Part shown: piece after piece, positions 42,632 through 51,900 of the stretch
Numbering within the stretch: the first letter of the stretch is position 1
Layout of the letters: the number at the start of each line of letters is the position of its first letter
Origin: Nitrospirota bacterium
GTDB lineage: Bacteria; Nitrospirota; Thermodesulfovibrionia; UBA6902
NCBI GenBank assembly: GCA_016213945.1
Contig: JACQZF010000040.1
Span: forward strand, 30,929 to 94,928
Direction of reading: 5' to 3'
DNA: 64,000 nucleotides
The notes under the pieces: generated by a model
Seen by the model: the letters and a program-made list of their open reading frames with translations, nothing else
Database searches by the model: none
What the model was told of the DNA's origin: nothing
Translations under genes and position numbers: made by a program

Positions 42632-44033
42632 AACTGCCTCCATCGTTATCTTTATGTTTAACTGGAATTGATACAATAAATTTAGCGCCCTCTCCGGGCG
42701 CGCTTTCCGCTGTGATTTTCCCTCCGTGCCTTTCAATGATCTTTTTGCAAACGGAAAGGCCTATCCCGGTCCCCTCGTATTCCTGCTTGCCGTGAAGTCT
42801 CTGAAATACGCCGAATATGCGTTCTTTATACTTTTCATCAAATCCGATGCCGTTGTCTTCAACAATAATTTGACACGACTTGTTGTCAGCGCTATCTTCG
42901 GAGTCCTGAATTAGCTCCACGGATATTTTGACGAGAGGCGGTTCATCATTCTTGTGAAATTTCAATGCATTGCCGATAAGATTCTGGAATAACTGCCTCA
43001 TCTGAAGGGGGTCTGCTGCAAGCGTCGGAAGGGGCGCTACTTCAACGGTCCCACCTGCTTCCTGAATGCGCACTTCAAGGTCGGACAATACTTCTTTAGT
43101 CACTGCCGAAAGGTCAACAGGCTCAAAAGGCTGTCCCTTTGTCGCAACACGGGAATAAGTCAGCAGTCCGTTAATGAGGTTCTGCATCCTCCTTGCCGCG
43201 TTCTGCATTCTTTCCAGATAGTCACGCCCCTGGTCATCGAGGGTTTGGGTATATTTATCTTTGAGCCTGTCCCCGAAGGCCATGATCTTCCTTAAAGGCT
43301 CCTGAAGGTCATGAGAAGCGATATAGGCGAACTCTTCCAATTCCCTGTTGCTTATCCTCAGTTTTTCCGTATAGATAATAATTTCCGTCTCAGCGCGTTT
43401 TCGTTCAAGAATATTTTTGTCCAGCTTAAATATTGTCATAGTGATTACATACAAAAAAACAAGCATCATTAACATCGGCAGCAAGGAAAAATATAGAATT
43501 GCATTTTTAAGTTTTTGATACCTTCCGGTGATGTCATAATATATTTCAAAGGCCCCGATAAACGAACCTTCTCTCATAATCGGGATATAGGTTTCAACTA
43601 CATCGGCTTTTACCACTTTGCCTTCAAGAGAAGTTGTGTCCTTTTTAACTACCTTTGTATATTTCCCCCCTTTAGCGACTATCTGATGGAAGTAATCATA
43701 TTTGTTTACTTCCCCTATATCCCCGGGTTCCGAGGAGTATATAGTCTCTCCGTCTTTGGAAAAAAGTTTAAGCTTTATAAATTCAAAATCTTTTTGAGAC
43801 ATGCCTGCCTTTTCAGACAGATCAGCCGGAATGTATTGCTTTTTCAGATCTTTAATTCCTGAAAGAAGCATGGACTGTAAATGTACGGCTGTGCGCTCTG
43901 CTTCTTTTTCAGTAGTCTCAATATGCAGACTGGTAAAAGACGGGTAGATAAAATAAATGTTGATTAAAGGAATCAATATTGTTATTGCAAGTGAGATAAC
44001 AAACAATACTTTTAAAAATTTATCTTTCGGCAT
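42624..44033 (-). CDS. Membrane histidine kinase of the HDLQEPLR type
   Basis: The 469 aa product has a membrane segment near residues 8-26, then an extracytoplasmic sensor of about 150 residues and a second membrane segment. The sensor shares long identical strings with the 921-aa kinase (GEVNKYDYF, VVKADVVETYIPIM). The H-box is SHDLQEPLRKIM, and the ATPase domain (NLIGNALKFH, DNGIGFDEKY, GTGIGLSVCKKI) is complete. The start MPKDKFLKV at 44033 aligns with that of the larger kinase and has AAGGGCGGAAC upstream. No PAS or HAMP domain is seen. Confidence 0.92.
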   Translation of the reverse strand: MPKDKFLKVLFVISLAITILIPLINIYFIYPSFTSLHIETTEKEAERTAVHLQSMLLSGIKDLKKQYIPADLSEKAGMSQKDFEFIKLKLFSKDGETIYSSEPGDIGEVNKYDYFHQIVAKGGKYTKVVKKDTTSLEGKVVKADVVETYIPIMREGSFIGAFEIYYDITGRYQKLKNAILYFSLLPMLMMLVFLYVITMTIFKLDKNILERKRAETEIIIYTEKLRISNRELEEFAYIASHDLQEPLRKIMAFGDRLKDKYTQTLDDQGRDYLERMQNAARRMQNLINGLLTYSRVATKGQPFEPVDLSAVTKEVLSDLEVRIQEAGGTVEVAPLPTLAADPLQMRQLFQNLIGNALKFHKNDEPPLVKISVELIQDSEDSADNKSCQIIVEDNGIGFDEKYKERIFGVFQRLHGKQEYEGTGIGLSVCKKIIERHGGKITAESAPGEGAKFIVSIPVKHKDNDGGSYG

Positions 44034-44199
44034 AGTTCCGCCCTTTTCATAAATATAATATTCTCTCTTTATCATAAGCCATGAGTGAGATGCCCGTCAG
44101 ACAACGGTACTCCCTTGCAACTCTTCTATTTCTATCGGTAAAAGTTAAATAATTCTTGAATAATCAGAGAAACCTTCTTACTCGTGCCCACTTGCCTTC

Positions 44200-45798
44200 T
44201 CAAAATGTCACGCTGTCTTCGGAAGACCTTGCCGGCTGACTGACGGGCATCGTGATAATAAAGGTGGCCCCCTTCTCAGGCGCGCCTTTTGCGGTGATTG
44301 CCCCGCCGTGCCGCTCGACGATTTTTTTACATACGGAAAGCCCCATGCCGGTCCCTTCATATTCTTTCCTGCCATGAAGCTTTTGAAACACGCCGAAAAT
44401 ACGTTCTGCATATTTCTCATCAAAACCCATGCCGTTGTCTTCAAAAATGATCTGATAAAATCTGCCGTCATTTGTCAGGTCGCTCTGCGCGTTTTCATTA
44501 TTACGAATGTGCTTGCCGGAAATCCTGATAAAGGGCGGCGCATCCTTTTTGCGGAATTTCAGAGAGTTGTCAATAAGATTGTGGAATAATTGCCTCATCT
44601 GCGATGTATCAGCGTCAAGGGCATCCAATTGTTCAACTTCGATGTGTCCGCCTGCCTGTTCGATGCGCATTTTCATATCGGCTGTTACTTTCTCTGCGAC
44701 ATTTGAAAGGTCGACGGCGGCAAAGGGCCGGGCGTGGACCGTGACTCTCAGAAATGATACAAGGTCGTTCAGGAGGGTCTGCATGCGTCTTGTGGCATCC
44801 TGCATTTTCTTTATATACGTCCGGCCCTGTTCATCAAGGGTCCCGTGATAGGCCCTTTTTAACCGCTCTCCGAAAATCATAACTTTCCTTAACGGCTCCT
44901 GCAGATCGTGCGAGGCAATGAATATGAAATCCTGGAGCTCCTTATTGCTTTGCCGAAGCTTCTCTGTGACGGAGGTTAATTCGTTTCTGGAATTTCTTAA
45001 ATAGCATGCCATCTTGTTGAAAGAGGCGGCGAGCTCTCCGATCTCATCTTTCGATTTTATATCCACCGCTATGTCAAAATCTCCCTGACCGATTCGAAAA
45101 ACGGCTTGCCTTAATTTATTTACCGGGCGTGTAACAAATCCCGACATTATGATGCTGCTGAGCATGGCAAGTATGAAGGCAATTGCGCTGACAGACAGGA
45201 TTGTAGTTATCGCGTTTTTGGAGGCTGATTCAACTTCCGACTTCCTGTCAGCGAGATGCAGTTCTTCTTTCTTGAGAACAGCTTCTAATGCCGCCAAAAA
45301 TTGTTTTTCCGCCCCTTCGAACTCTTCCCTGATTTTCAGGATATCCGCTCCCTTAACATTCCGCATTTTCAACTCAATTAATCGATCGCTCAGATCGATC
45401 AGGTTTATGCCGTATGACTTCAGTTTTTTTGTGTTGTCTTTTTCTTCAGGAGCTGTTGCATTGATGAGAGACTCATAGCTCTTAAATGTTTTTTCATAGA
45501 GTTTTTTCCCTGAATCTATGTTCTTTTCTTCTGTTTCCTCTGCCTGTTCTTTTTTTTCAGTTTTCTTTAAATTTCTTTTTTCAGTCAGAATTAAACCGAG
45601 CTCATTTGTTGAAGATACTATCCTGATGGCGGCAAATCTTAATTTTTCCAGCAGGTCGATTTTGGGCAAAGAGCCGTCTATAACCTGAGCAAAATCATTT
45701 TTCAGCAAGTTAATGGTATGGATGCCCGAAAAGACGGCGATACCCGCAAACAAGGATATGACACAGGATATGCCGATGATTTTAAAAAGCAGTTTCAT
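44200..45798 (-). CDS. Membrane histidine kinase with HAMP domain
   Basis: The 532 aa product has membrane segments near residues 5-27 and 198-220. They flank a helical extracytoplasmic domain rich in Lys and Glu, similar in plan to four-helix-bundle sensors. HAMP follows (FVTRPVNKLRQAVFRIGQGDF), then a short coiled coil, the H-box SHDLQEPLRKVM and the ATPase motifs NLIDNSLKFR, DNGMGFDEKY and GTGMGLSVCKKI. Its catalytic half is closely related to the 469-aa kinase downstream, suggesting duplication with sensor exchange. No receiver gene adjoins it directly. Confidence 0.92.
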   Translation of the reverse strand: MKLLFKIIGISCVISLFAGIAVFSGIHTINLLKNDFAQVIDGSLPKIDLLEKLRFAAIRIVSSTNELGLILTEKRNLKKTEKKEQAEETEEKNIDSGKKLYEKTFKSYESLINATAPEEKDNTKKLKSYGINLIDLSDRLIELKMRNVKGADILKIREEFEGAEKQFLAALEAVLKKEELHLADRKSEVESASKNAITTILSVSAIAFILAMLSSIIMSGFVTRPVNKLRQAVFRIGQGDFDIAVDIKSKDEIGELAASFNKMACYLRNSRNELTSVTEKLRQSNKELQDFIFIASHDLQEPLRKVMIFGERLKRAYHGTLDEQGRTYIKKMQDATRRMQTLLNDLVSFLRVTVHARPFAAVDLSNVAEKVTADMKMRIEQAGGHIEVEQLDALDADTSQMRQLFHNLIDNSLKFRKKDAPPFIRISGKHIRNNENAQSDLTNDGRFYQIIFEDNGMGFDEKYAERIFGVFQKLHGRKEYEGTGMGLSVCKKIVERHGGAITAKGAPEKGATFIITMPVSQPARSSEDSVTF

Positions 45799-45877
45799 AA
45801 CTTTATAAATTGACTCTGTCGCAACCGGTCAACGACATTTTCCATATAACTATTGATCTAAAAACGGCAGTTGATTT

Positions 45878-46005
45878 ACCACAGAGACACAGAGGCACGG
45901 AGAAAATAAAGGGATTTCTGAAAGTTTCGTATCACCGCTGTGGTGAAGGATGTGTCCTTGTCTTTTCTCTTATTTTCCAACTCCGTGTCTCCGTGTCTCT
46001 GTGGT
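45878..46005. repeat. CACAGAG-type palindromic repeat, long copy
   Basis: The left arm ACCACAGAGACACAGAGGCA is inverted in CCGTGTCTCCGTGTCTCTGTGGT. The centre (GTATCACCGC, GGTGAAG) and the left flank (AAAAACGGCAGTTGATTT) match the copy at 29225-29352. It lies between the HAMP kinase gene and the HD-GYP gene. Confidence 0.85.
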
Positions 46006-46083
46006 TAACTGCTTTTTATATATTGATACGGTATATATTATTTCGGCTAAAAGGATGCAGCGCTTAAGAAAGGAGGGAAATTG

Positions 46084-47484
46084 CTATAAAAAATATTCGG
46101 CGAGATTAATGTTGTACTGCCTTGGATCCATGGTTTTTGTAATGGTCCTCATAAACTCGTCCCTGTCATTTTTCTCCGTGAGGTCGACAAGGCGGCCCTT
46201 TATCTGGTTGCCGCTGTTGTCCGTAATCAAGACTACGCGGGGCCTCTGCAGAAGAAGCTGATTGTTTTCAGAAACAATCCCGATCTCCTTTGTGTCGAGC
46301 ATGACGAGTGTGCCGATGGGATAAGCTCCGACCATATTGACGAAAAATTTGAAAATGAGGGGGTCTATTCCCGTACCGGCATCTTCCCTCATGATGCTTA
46401 TAGCTTTCTCCGGAGACATGGGAGATTTTTTATATACCCGGACGGAGGTCATTGCGTCATACTGGTCGGTAATGCTTACTATTCTGCTGAACAGGTCCAT
46501 CTCTGCGGGATTCTCAAGCATTGGATAGCCGGTGAGGTTGAATTTCATATGATGCTCAAAGGCGACAATGATAGCGTTGATGGTAAGCTCGTCAAGGTTC
46601 CTTATCTTCAGGATCGACTTTACGCCCCACTCGGGATGATTTTTCATGACCTTCCATTCATCATCGGTCAGTGCCGCCGGTTTGTTCAGAATTTCGCCGG
46701 GGATATCCATTTTACCGATATCATGGAACAGGGCGACTATGCCGAGATCGATAAGCATCTTCCTGCTCAGGCCCAGACGCTGCCCGAGGGCCACGGAAAG
46801 TATGCTGACATTTGTTGAATGATGGTATGTATATTCGTCATAGTCTTTTATGGCGGTCACACCGAGCAGGATCTGCTCCTGATCAAGTATGTGGTTGACC
46901 AGTGAGGTGATGATCCTTTTTGCCTTCTTGAGATTTATCTTTTCCCCGCTGCTGACTTGTTTCAATACCCCTCTCGTATAAGAAACAGCCTTGAAATATG
47001 TTTTTTTGATCATCTTCCTGACATCCGTAGGATCGTCATCAGCGACTCTTTCAAGTCTTTTCAGTTCAATATGTGGTATGCCTGACATCTTCTCCTGAAT
47101 CGAGTCAAATGGAGACTCAAGGAAAGAGGACGAGACAAACGCCGCAACAAGGGCCTTAATATCTGCGGCATCTATCCTGCTCTTGACAATGACGGTGCCG
47201 AGCTCTGTTTTCTTGAACTCCCTGGTGAGGTAATCAAAATTAAGCAGGTACTCAAGCGCGTAGCGTATGCGGTTTTCGTTAAGATAAAAATATTCTCCTC
47301 TTAATTCAAGAGAGACATTGTGCTCACTGCGGACAAGATCGTTTATCAGGGACACGAACTTGTCGATAGCGGATGTTACGGCAACATTATTTATACTGTG
47401 GATCTGCGCCGTGCGCAGGACTATGCCGAGCTGGTTTATTAAATCTATCGCCTTGTATGGGGTCTCAATATCGTTAGATGCCAT
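46084..47484 (-). CDS. HD-GYP domain protein without receiver
   Basis: The 466 aa product has an N-terminal helical region of about 190 residues without a known domain. An HD-GYP-type domain follows, with THHSTNVSILSVALGQ-like spacing (YHHSTNVSILS), FHDIGKMDIP and EHHMKFNLTGYP. A C-terminal part (PIGTLVMLDTKEIGIV) is found in many such proteins. It probably degrades c-di-GMP or acts as its sensor. The gene overlaps the HEAT-repeat gene by 11 bp, so the two are co-translated and probably work together. Confidence 0.9.
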   Translation of the reverse strand: MASNDIETPYKAIDLINQLGIVLRTAQIHSINNVAVTSAIDKFVSLINDLVRSEHNVSLELRGEYFYLNENRIRYALEYLLNFDYLTREFKKTELGTVIVKSRIDAADIKALVAAFVSSSFLESPFDSIQEKMSGIPHIELKRLERVADDDPTDVRKMIKKTYFKAVSYTRGVLKQVSSGEKINLKKAKRIITSLVNHILDQEQILLGVTAIKDYDEYTYHHSTNVSILSVALGQRLGLSRKMLIDLGIVALFHDIGKMDIPGEILNKPAALTDDEWKVMKNHPEWGVKSILKIRNLDELTINAIIVAFEHHMKFNLTGYPMLENPAEMDLFSRIVSITDQYDAMTSVRVYKKSPMSPEKAISIMREDAGTGIDPLIFKFFVNMVGAYPIGTLVMLDTKEIGIVSENNQLLLQRPRVVLITDNSGNQIKGRLVDLTEKNDRDEFMRTITKTMDPRQYNINLAEYFL

Positions 47485-49114
47485 CGTCTATCCTTTTAAG
47501 AGCGGAAAATGAAGATTCCCGCAGCAGCTTGTGCGAGGCTGTCTTATATTCATTCAGGACCGAGACCGCGTCTCTTCTGCCGATCAATCCGAGACAATAA
47601 GCGGCGCAGGCCTTGGTTTCATTCTTTTTAGCTTTTTTCCAGAACACCCTTTTCTTTAATATTCTGACAAGGAAATCATAAACGGCTTCGTCATTCCACC
47701 GGGCGAGGGCCTCAAAGTAAACCTTCTTTTCATCAAAATCCTTGTCTCTAAAATACTTGCCGGAGATCTGTTCCATAATAATTTTCTTTGTCGTGTCAGA
47801 GCCTGTATAGCCTAACGCCACAACGGCGGCTTTTCGCACCTGTATATTGTCATCATGGAGACAATCCCCAAGGGCAGTTATGGCTTTGTCTCCGCCTAAT
47901 TCTCCAAGCGCGCGGATAACTTCCTTCTTTACCTGCATATCGTCGTGTCTTAATGTTTTTATGATACTGTTGACCACCTTTTTATCGCCGATTTTCCTGA
48001 GGATATGCACCATGTTTCTGACAACATACCACCTTGAGTCATTCAGTTTCTCGATGAAGAGTGTAATGTCTTTAGGACCCAGAGATACAAGGGCTTCTAT
48101 AAACATTCTTCTTCCATGTATCGCTTTTAGCTCCCCCAGCTTTTTTATAAGCGGCAGGATTGCGGTTTCATCGAGGAAGGCCGCAAAATCAGCAAAATCT
48201 TTTTCTTCTATTTGAGAGCTGTCAAGCAGGTCTCCGACCATACAAATGATTTCATCATTGCCTGCAAACCGCATAATGTTTCCTGCATGTTTCTTTGTTT
48301 CTGCGTCAACAGACTGGCCGTCAATTACCAGTTGCAGCCGCGATAAAATTTTGGTAACCGGATGAATATTACCCCGCTTCAGTGAATATTCAACAGCCTT
48401 CATGAGGTATGAGGCAATCTCTCTGTAATCTTCGCGCCTTTCTGCCTTAATGAACATTTCAAACAGTATGTTGAACAGTTTCCACGTCTTGTCCTGAGCT
48501 TCTTTTTCGAGCTCGTCAAAGAATGACTTGAAATCACCATCCGTCAGAGGTAATGCAGGGATGTCTTCCACCTCGTCGCTCTTCAGGACGAAATCGTTGT
48601 AAGCCCTGTTCACATCAGGTGCGGACGCCTTTTCCTTTAATTCTCTCATCGCTTTCATTTCATAATCCTGTTCATCGACAAGAAAGGCGTCTTCAACAAC
48701 GTATTTTATTTTTTCAAAATCTCTCTCCCAGAATAGAGTAACAATGTCATCTTCTGTTGCTTCTCTTTCAAAATCCATGGATATGATCTGTATGAACTCC
48801 TCCACTTCTTCGGGAGACAGCCCTTTTTTAAAGGTAAGTTCACGCAATCCGTCCTTAAAAAATAAAAGGGCGAGGTTGTCATGTTTTTCAGTATTGTGAT
48901 AGACATTCTCAGAATTACAGAAGATATCATTTTTGCCGAAAATCAGTTGCAGGTCGTCTTTGTGCCGGAAAAATCCGTCAAACCTGTCCGAGACGTCTTT
49001 CATGGTTTTTATATAAATAGGATTGTTATTCGGATACATCCTCGAAATCTTCTTTGCCTTTAAAATGGCATGAATTATATTTTTAACTTCGCTTAATTCT
49101 TCTGTGACTTCCAT
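47474..49114 (-). CDS. HEAT-repeat scaffold protein coupled to the HD-GYP gene
   Basis: The 546 aa product is soluble. An N-terminal half of about 300 residues has no recognisable domain (begins SEVKNIIHAILKAKK). The C-terminal half contains about five HEAT-like helical repeats (VVRNMVHILRKIGDKKVV, VKKEVIRALGELGGDKAI, VRKAAVVALGYTGSD). HEAT repeats bind proteins. The 11-bp overlap (ATGGCATCTAA) with the HD-GYP gene indicates a joint function. It is the first gene of the 20-kb minus-strand signalling block and starts at an AT-rich gap divergent from the radical SAM gene. Confidence 0.85.
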   Translation of the reverse strand: MEVTEELSEVKNIIHAILKAKKISRMYPNNNPIYIKTMKDVSDRFDGFFRHKDDLQLIFGKNDIFCNSENVYHNTEKHDNLALLFFKDGLRELTFKKGLSPEEVEEFIQIISMDFEREATEDDIVTLFWERDFEKIKYVVEDAFLVDEQDYEMKAMRELKEKASAPDVNRAYNDFVLKSDEVEDIPALPLTDGDFKSFFDELEKEAQDKTWKLFNILFEMFIKAERREDYREIASYLMKAVEYSLKRGNIHPVTKILSRLQLVIDGQSVDAETKKHAGNIMRFAGNDEIICMVGDLLDSSQIEEKDFADFAAFLDETAILPLIKKLGELKAIHGRRMFIEALVSLGPKDITLFIEKLNDSRWYVVRNMVHILRKIGDKKVVNSIIKTLRHDDMQVKKEVIRALGELGGDKAITALGDCLHDDNIQVRKAAVVALGYTGSDTTKKIIMEQISGKYFRDKDFDEKKVYFEALARWNDEAVYDFLVRILKKRVFWKKAKKNETKACAAYCLGLIGRRDAVSVLNEYKTASHKLLRESSFSALKRIDDGI

Positions 49115-49456
49115 TAATCTATACCCTTAAGTAAATCATGAACTATATATATATCGACATAAAATTATAAAAGTTAAACAGCATAGATATCGTTATCCGG
49201 ATTTACGGAGCACTTATGCCATTGATTTAAGCAAGATTTTTTGTAAGTTTATGGAAGGGTTGAATATGAAAGATTGATATAGTTGTCAATTTATAGTCAA
49301 ATAGTTATAATCAAATGTGGTAAATCGTATGTATTTTTTTCAAAATCCCTCTTTAAAACTATGCTTCATTCAAGTCTGTTGCAAGTTTTCAGAATAAATT
49401 ATTAAGAGTATGGTAATTCCAAGTTGTTTATCATAAAAAATTTTAAGGAAAAATAA
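49115..49456. other. AT-rich divergent control region
   Basis: 342 bp without a gene separate the minus-strand signalling block from the plus-strand radical SAM pair. The sequence is markedly AT-rich. It contains a good plus-strand promoter (49283-49311) with a leader of roughly 140 bases, and TCAAAT occurs twice around the -10 box. No precursor-peptide frame is convincing. Confidence 0.55.
49283..49311 (+). promoter_or_regulatory. Sigma-70-type promoter of the radical SAM-ArsM fusion gene
   Basis: TTGTCA (49283-49288), a 17-bp spacer and a consensus TATAAT (49306-49311) are present. The predicted transcript has a leader of about 140 bases before the ATG at 49457. The promoter overlaps the imperfect dyad ATAGTCAAATAGTTAT, a possible operator. 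Confidence 0.65.
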
Positions 49457-51868
49457 ATGACAAAAAGTTGTTGTGATACAGGAAGAGAACAAAGAATTAA
49501 ACAGTACAGTCTGGATTACTGGAAAGTTACAAACCCGATCATCAAGACTTTCAGGCCGGGAGACGTCCTCTACACACCCGAATATGTGAAAAAGCAACGA
49601 AACGGCATCTCTCTTTTTATTGATCCAAAATCACCCAACTGGATCAGCGTAAATAATACCGGGGCGGAGATTATCAAACTTTGCGACGGCAAACGCAGTG
49701 TATCGGAGATTCAGGATGCAATTATTGATAAATATCACGGCTCCGACACAGGACAGATCAAGAAAGAAGTCTCGGAATTTCTCAGTGCAGCAGGACTGCT
49801 CGAATTTGTATCCAATAAAAAGTTAGAAAGGCCTGAATATACCGGCAGGAGCAATGCAATAGCCCCTTATAAGCTGGATGAATTATGGCTGTACTATACG
49901 ATGGCATGCAATCTTCGCTGCAAGCACTGCCTTGTCAGCGCAGGCGCGAGTTTGAGAAAGGAATTGACTACCGAAGAATTCAAGAAAGTCATTGACGAGG
50001 GAATCAAGCTTGGCGTCAAGAGGTTTTATATTACAGGCGGCGAGCCTTTTATCAAAGAGGGAATTTTTGACCTTATCAAATACATTACAAAGACAAAGAA
50101 GCGGGAGTTGATCATACTCTCGAATGCAACGCTCTTTGATGATAAAAAGATTGCCGAATTAAAAAAGGTGATGAGTCCCAAACTCCTTCTGCAGGTCAGC
50201 ATAGAAGGACATAACGCTGAAATCCATGACAAACTGCGCGGCAAAGGGAGCTTTGAGGCGGCAGTCGCGGGCATCAGGAAGCTTATGGACATCGGGATAA
50301 CACCGATTATCTCAACCGCGATAAATAAATATAATGAAAAGGAAATCCCGAAGACCTCCCGCTTTCTGTCAAAGCTCGGCATCAAGGAGCACAATCTCCT
50401 GTGGATGCATGCAAAAGGACGCGGGGCAAACAATGTCAACGAGCTTTATGTGCCTTCTGACAGGATTGCAGGAATAATGAAGACCATGAAGAAGTCATAC
50501 AAGGAGCAGGAAGTAGTCCTCGACAATATCGAATCCCTGAAGGTGCGCGTCCGCACAAAGAGAGGCAGGAAAAACGACCTCTGCAATAACTGCTTTGAAA
50601 AAGTCTGCGTAAACTCGGACGGACATGTTTATCCCTGTGCATCTTTAAACGGAGACCCGAATTTTAATGCCGGATCTGTAAGGACCAAGCCTTTAAAAGA
50701 CATCTGGCTTGATTCCAAAGTTATGGCACGCGGCAGGGAAAACAGCGTGCATGACAAGCCCGAATGCAGGGACTGCTATCTCGAATTCTTCTGCGGAGGC
50801 GGGTGCACGTCGCACAGTTTTTACTCAAGCGAAGTTGACACAGGTAAGGGTTCCATAAAAGCCAGAGACCCTTATTGCTCCACGTACAAGTCCCTGTTTG
50901 AGGATATTATCTGGGAGCTTGCTTCAGAAGGCGTTCCGTCTCAGGATGGAAAAGGCTATACCACCCCGCTTATCTATAATGCAATGGATTCAAAACTCCC
51001 GTCGCATCTTGGCGCAGGCATTAAGTCAATTGACAAAAAAACCGAAGTTGGCTGCTATCATTGCTCCTGCGTGCTGTCTGTTGATGTTGAAAGCGACGAA
51101 GATATTTGCAAGCCTGAAATAAAGGGGCATGTCACAAAAACCGTGAAGAGGAAATTCTCAAAAGCTGCCAATATGCCGGTTGCCGACTACTATTGCCCTA
51201 CAGGCTATGCTCCGAAAGACATTGCGCACATACCAAATGAAGTCCTTGAGGTCTCCTACGGCTGCGGCAACCCGGCAGCCCTTGCAGATATAAAAGAAGG
51301 GGAGACCATTGTGGATCTGGGCGCAGGAGGCGGCATCGATTGTTTCATCGCCGCGAAAAAACTCGGCAGCAAAGGCAAGGTAATCGGGATTGACATGACT
51401 GATGAAATGGTTGAGAAAGCCACCTCCAGTGCAGAAAAAGTAGCTAAAGTTTTGGGCTACAATGTCGTAGAGTTTAGACAAGGCAATATTATGGAGCTTC
51501 CTGTTGACAGCAATTCAGTCGATCTTGTCATATCCAACTGTGTTATCAACCTGACTGAGGACAAGACAAAAGTCCTGGATGAGATATACAGGATATTAAA
51601 GCCGGGCGGCAGGTTTATTATCTCTGACATTGTTTCGGACAAGCCGGTCCCCGGTTATCTGAAAAGGGACAAGGAACTGTGGAATGCATGCCTTTCGGGC
51701 GCTCTCACTGATAAGAGGTTCAAAGAGTCGGCTGAAAGCGCGGGATTTCCCGATGTACAGCTAACAAGAAACTACCTCTACAAGAAGGTAGAGTTTATTG
51801 AGTTCTATTCAGTAACCATGAAAGCCGCAAAACCCAAAGCCGCATGCGGGTGTTGTGCCTGCGGCTAA
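49457..51868 (+). CDS. PqqD-like/radical SAM-SPASM/ArsM-like methyltransferase fusion
   Basis: The product is 803 aa with three parts. Residues about 25-120 resemble a PqqD-type peptide-recognition domain (WISVNNTGAEIIKLCDG, SEIQDAI). Residues about 140-480 are a radical SAM enzyme with CNLRCKHC (Cys151, 155, 158), TGGEP and a SPASM region (CNNC, CASL, CRDCYLEFFCGGGC). Residues about 520-790 are an ArsM-like methyltransferase with YGCGNPAAL, VDLGAGGGIDCF, GIDMTDEM, and the cysteine sites SNCVINL and ACLSGAL that match arsenite-binding cysteines of ArsM. Both ends are cysteine-rich (SCC; CGCCACG). The substrate is unknown: arsenic, another thiol-bound metalloid, or a peptide. AAGGA precedes the ATG. 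Confidence 0.9.
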   Translation: MTKSCCDTGREQRIKQYSLDYWKVTNPIIKTFRPGDVLYTPEYVKKQRNGISLFIDPKSPNWISVNNTGAEIIKLCDGKRSVSEIQDAIIDKYHGSDTGQIKKEVSEFLSAAGLLEFVSNKKLERPEYTGRSNAIAPYKLDELWLYYTMACNLRCKHCLVSAGASLRKELTTEEFKKVIDEGIKLGVKRFYITGGEPFIKEGIFDLIKYITKTKKRELIILSNATLFDDKKIAELKKVMSPKLLLQVSIEGHNAEIHDKLRGKGSFEAAVAGIRKLMDIGITPIISTAINKYNEKEIPKTSRFLSKLGIKEHNLLWMHAKGRGANNVNELYVPSDRIAGIMKTMKKSYKEQEVVLDNIESLKVRVRTKRGRKNDLCNNCFEKVCVNSDGHVYPCASLNGDPNFNAGSVRTKPLKDIWLDSKVMARGRENSVHDKPECRDCYLEFFCGGGCTSHSFYSSEVDTGKGSIKARDPYCSTYKSLFEDIIWELASEGVPSQDGKGYTTPLIYNAMDSKLPSHLGAGIKSIDKKTEVGCYHCSCVLSVDVESDEDICKPEIKGHVTKTVKRKFSKAANMPVADYYCPTGYAPKDIAHIPNEVLEVSYGCGNPAALADIKEGETIVDLGAGGGIDCFIAAKKLGSKGKVIGIDMTDEMVEKATSSAEKVAKVLGYNVVEFRQGNIMELPVDSNSVDLVISNCVINLTEDKTKVLDEIYRILKPGGRFIISDIVSDKPVPGYLKRDKELWNACLSGALTDKRFKESAESAGFPDVQLTRNYLYKKVEFIEFYSVTMKAAKPKAACGCCACG

Positions 51869-51900
51869 AAAATATTTTAAAGAAAAGGGGAAGAAAAATT

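Noticed and set aside
45878..46005. A CRISPR-like array suggested by repeated CACAGAG units
   Set aside because: The units form one inverted pair, not regularly spaced direct repeats with unique spacers, and no cas gene is present.
46060..46083. A ribosome-binding site AAGGAGGG on the + strand followed by TTG
   Set aside because: The frame after it stops within two codons, and it lies at the 3' end of a minus-strand gene.
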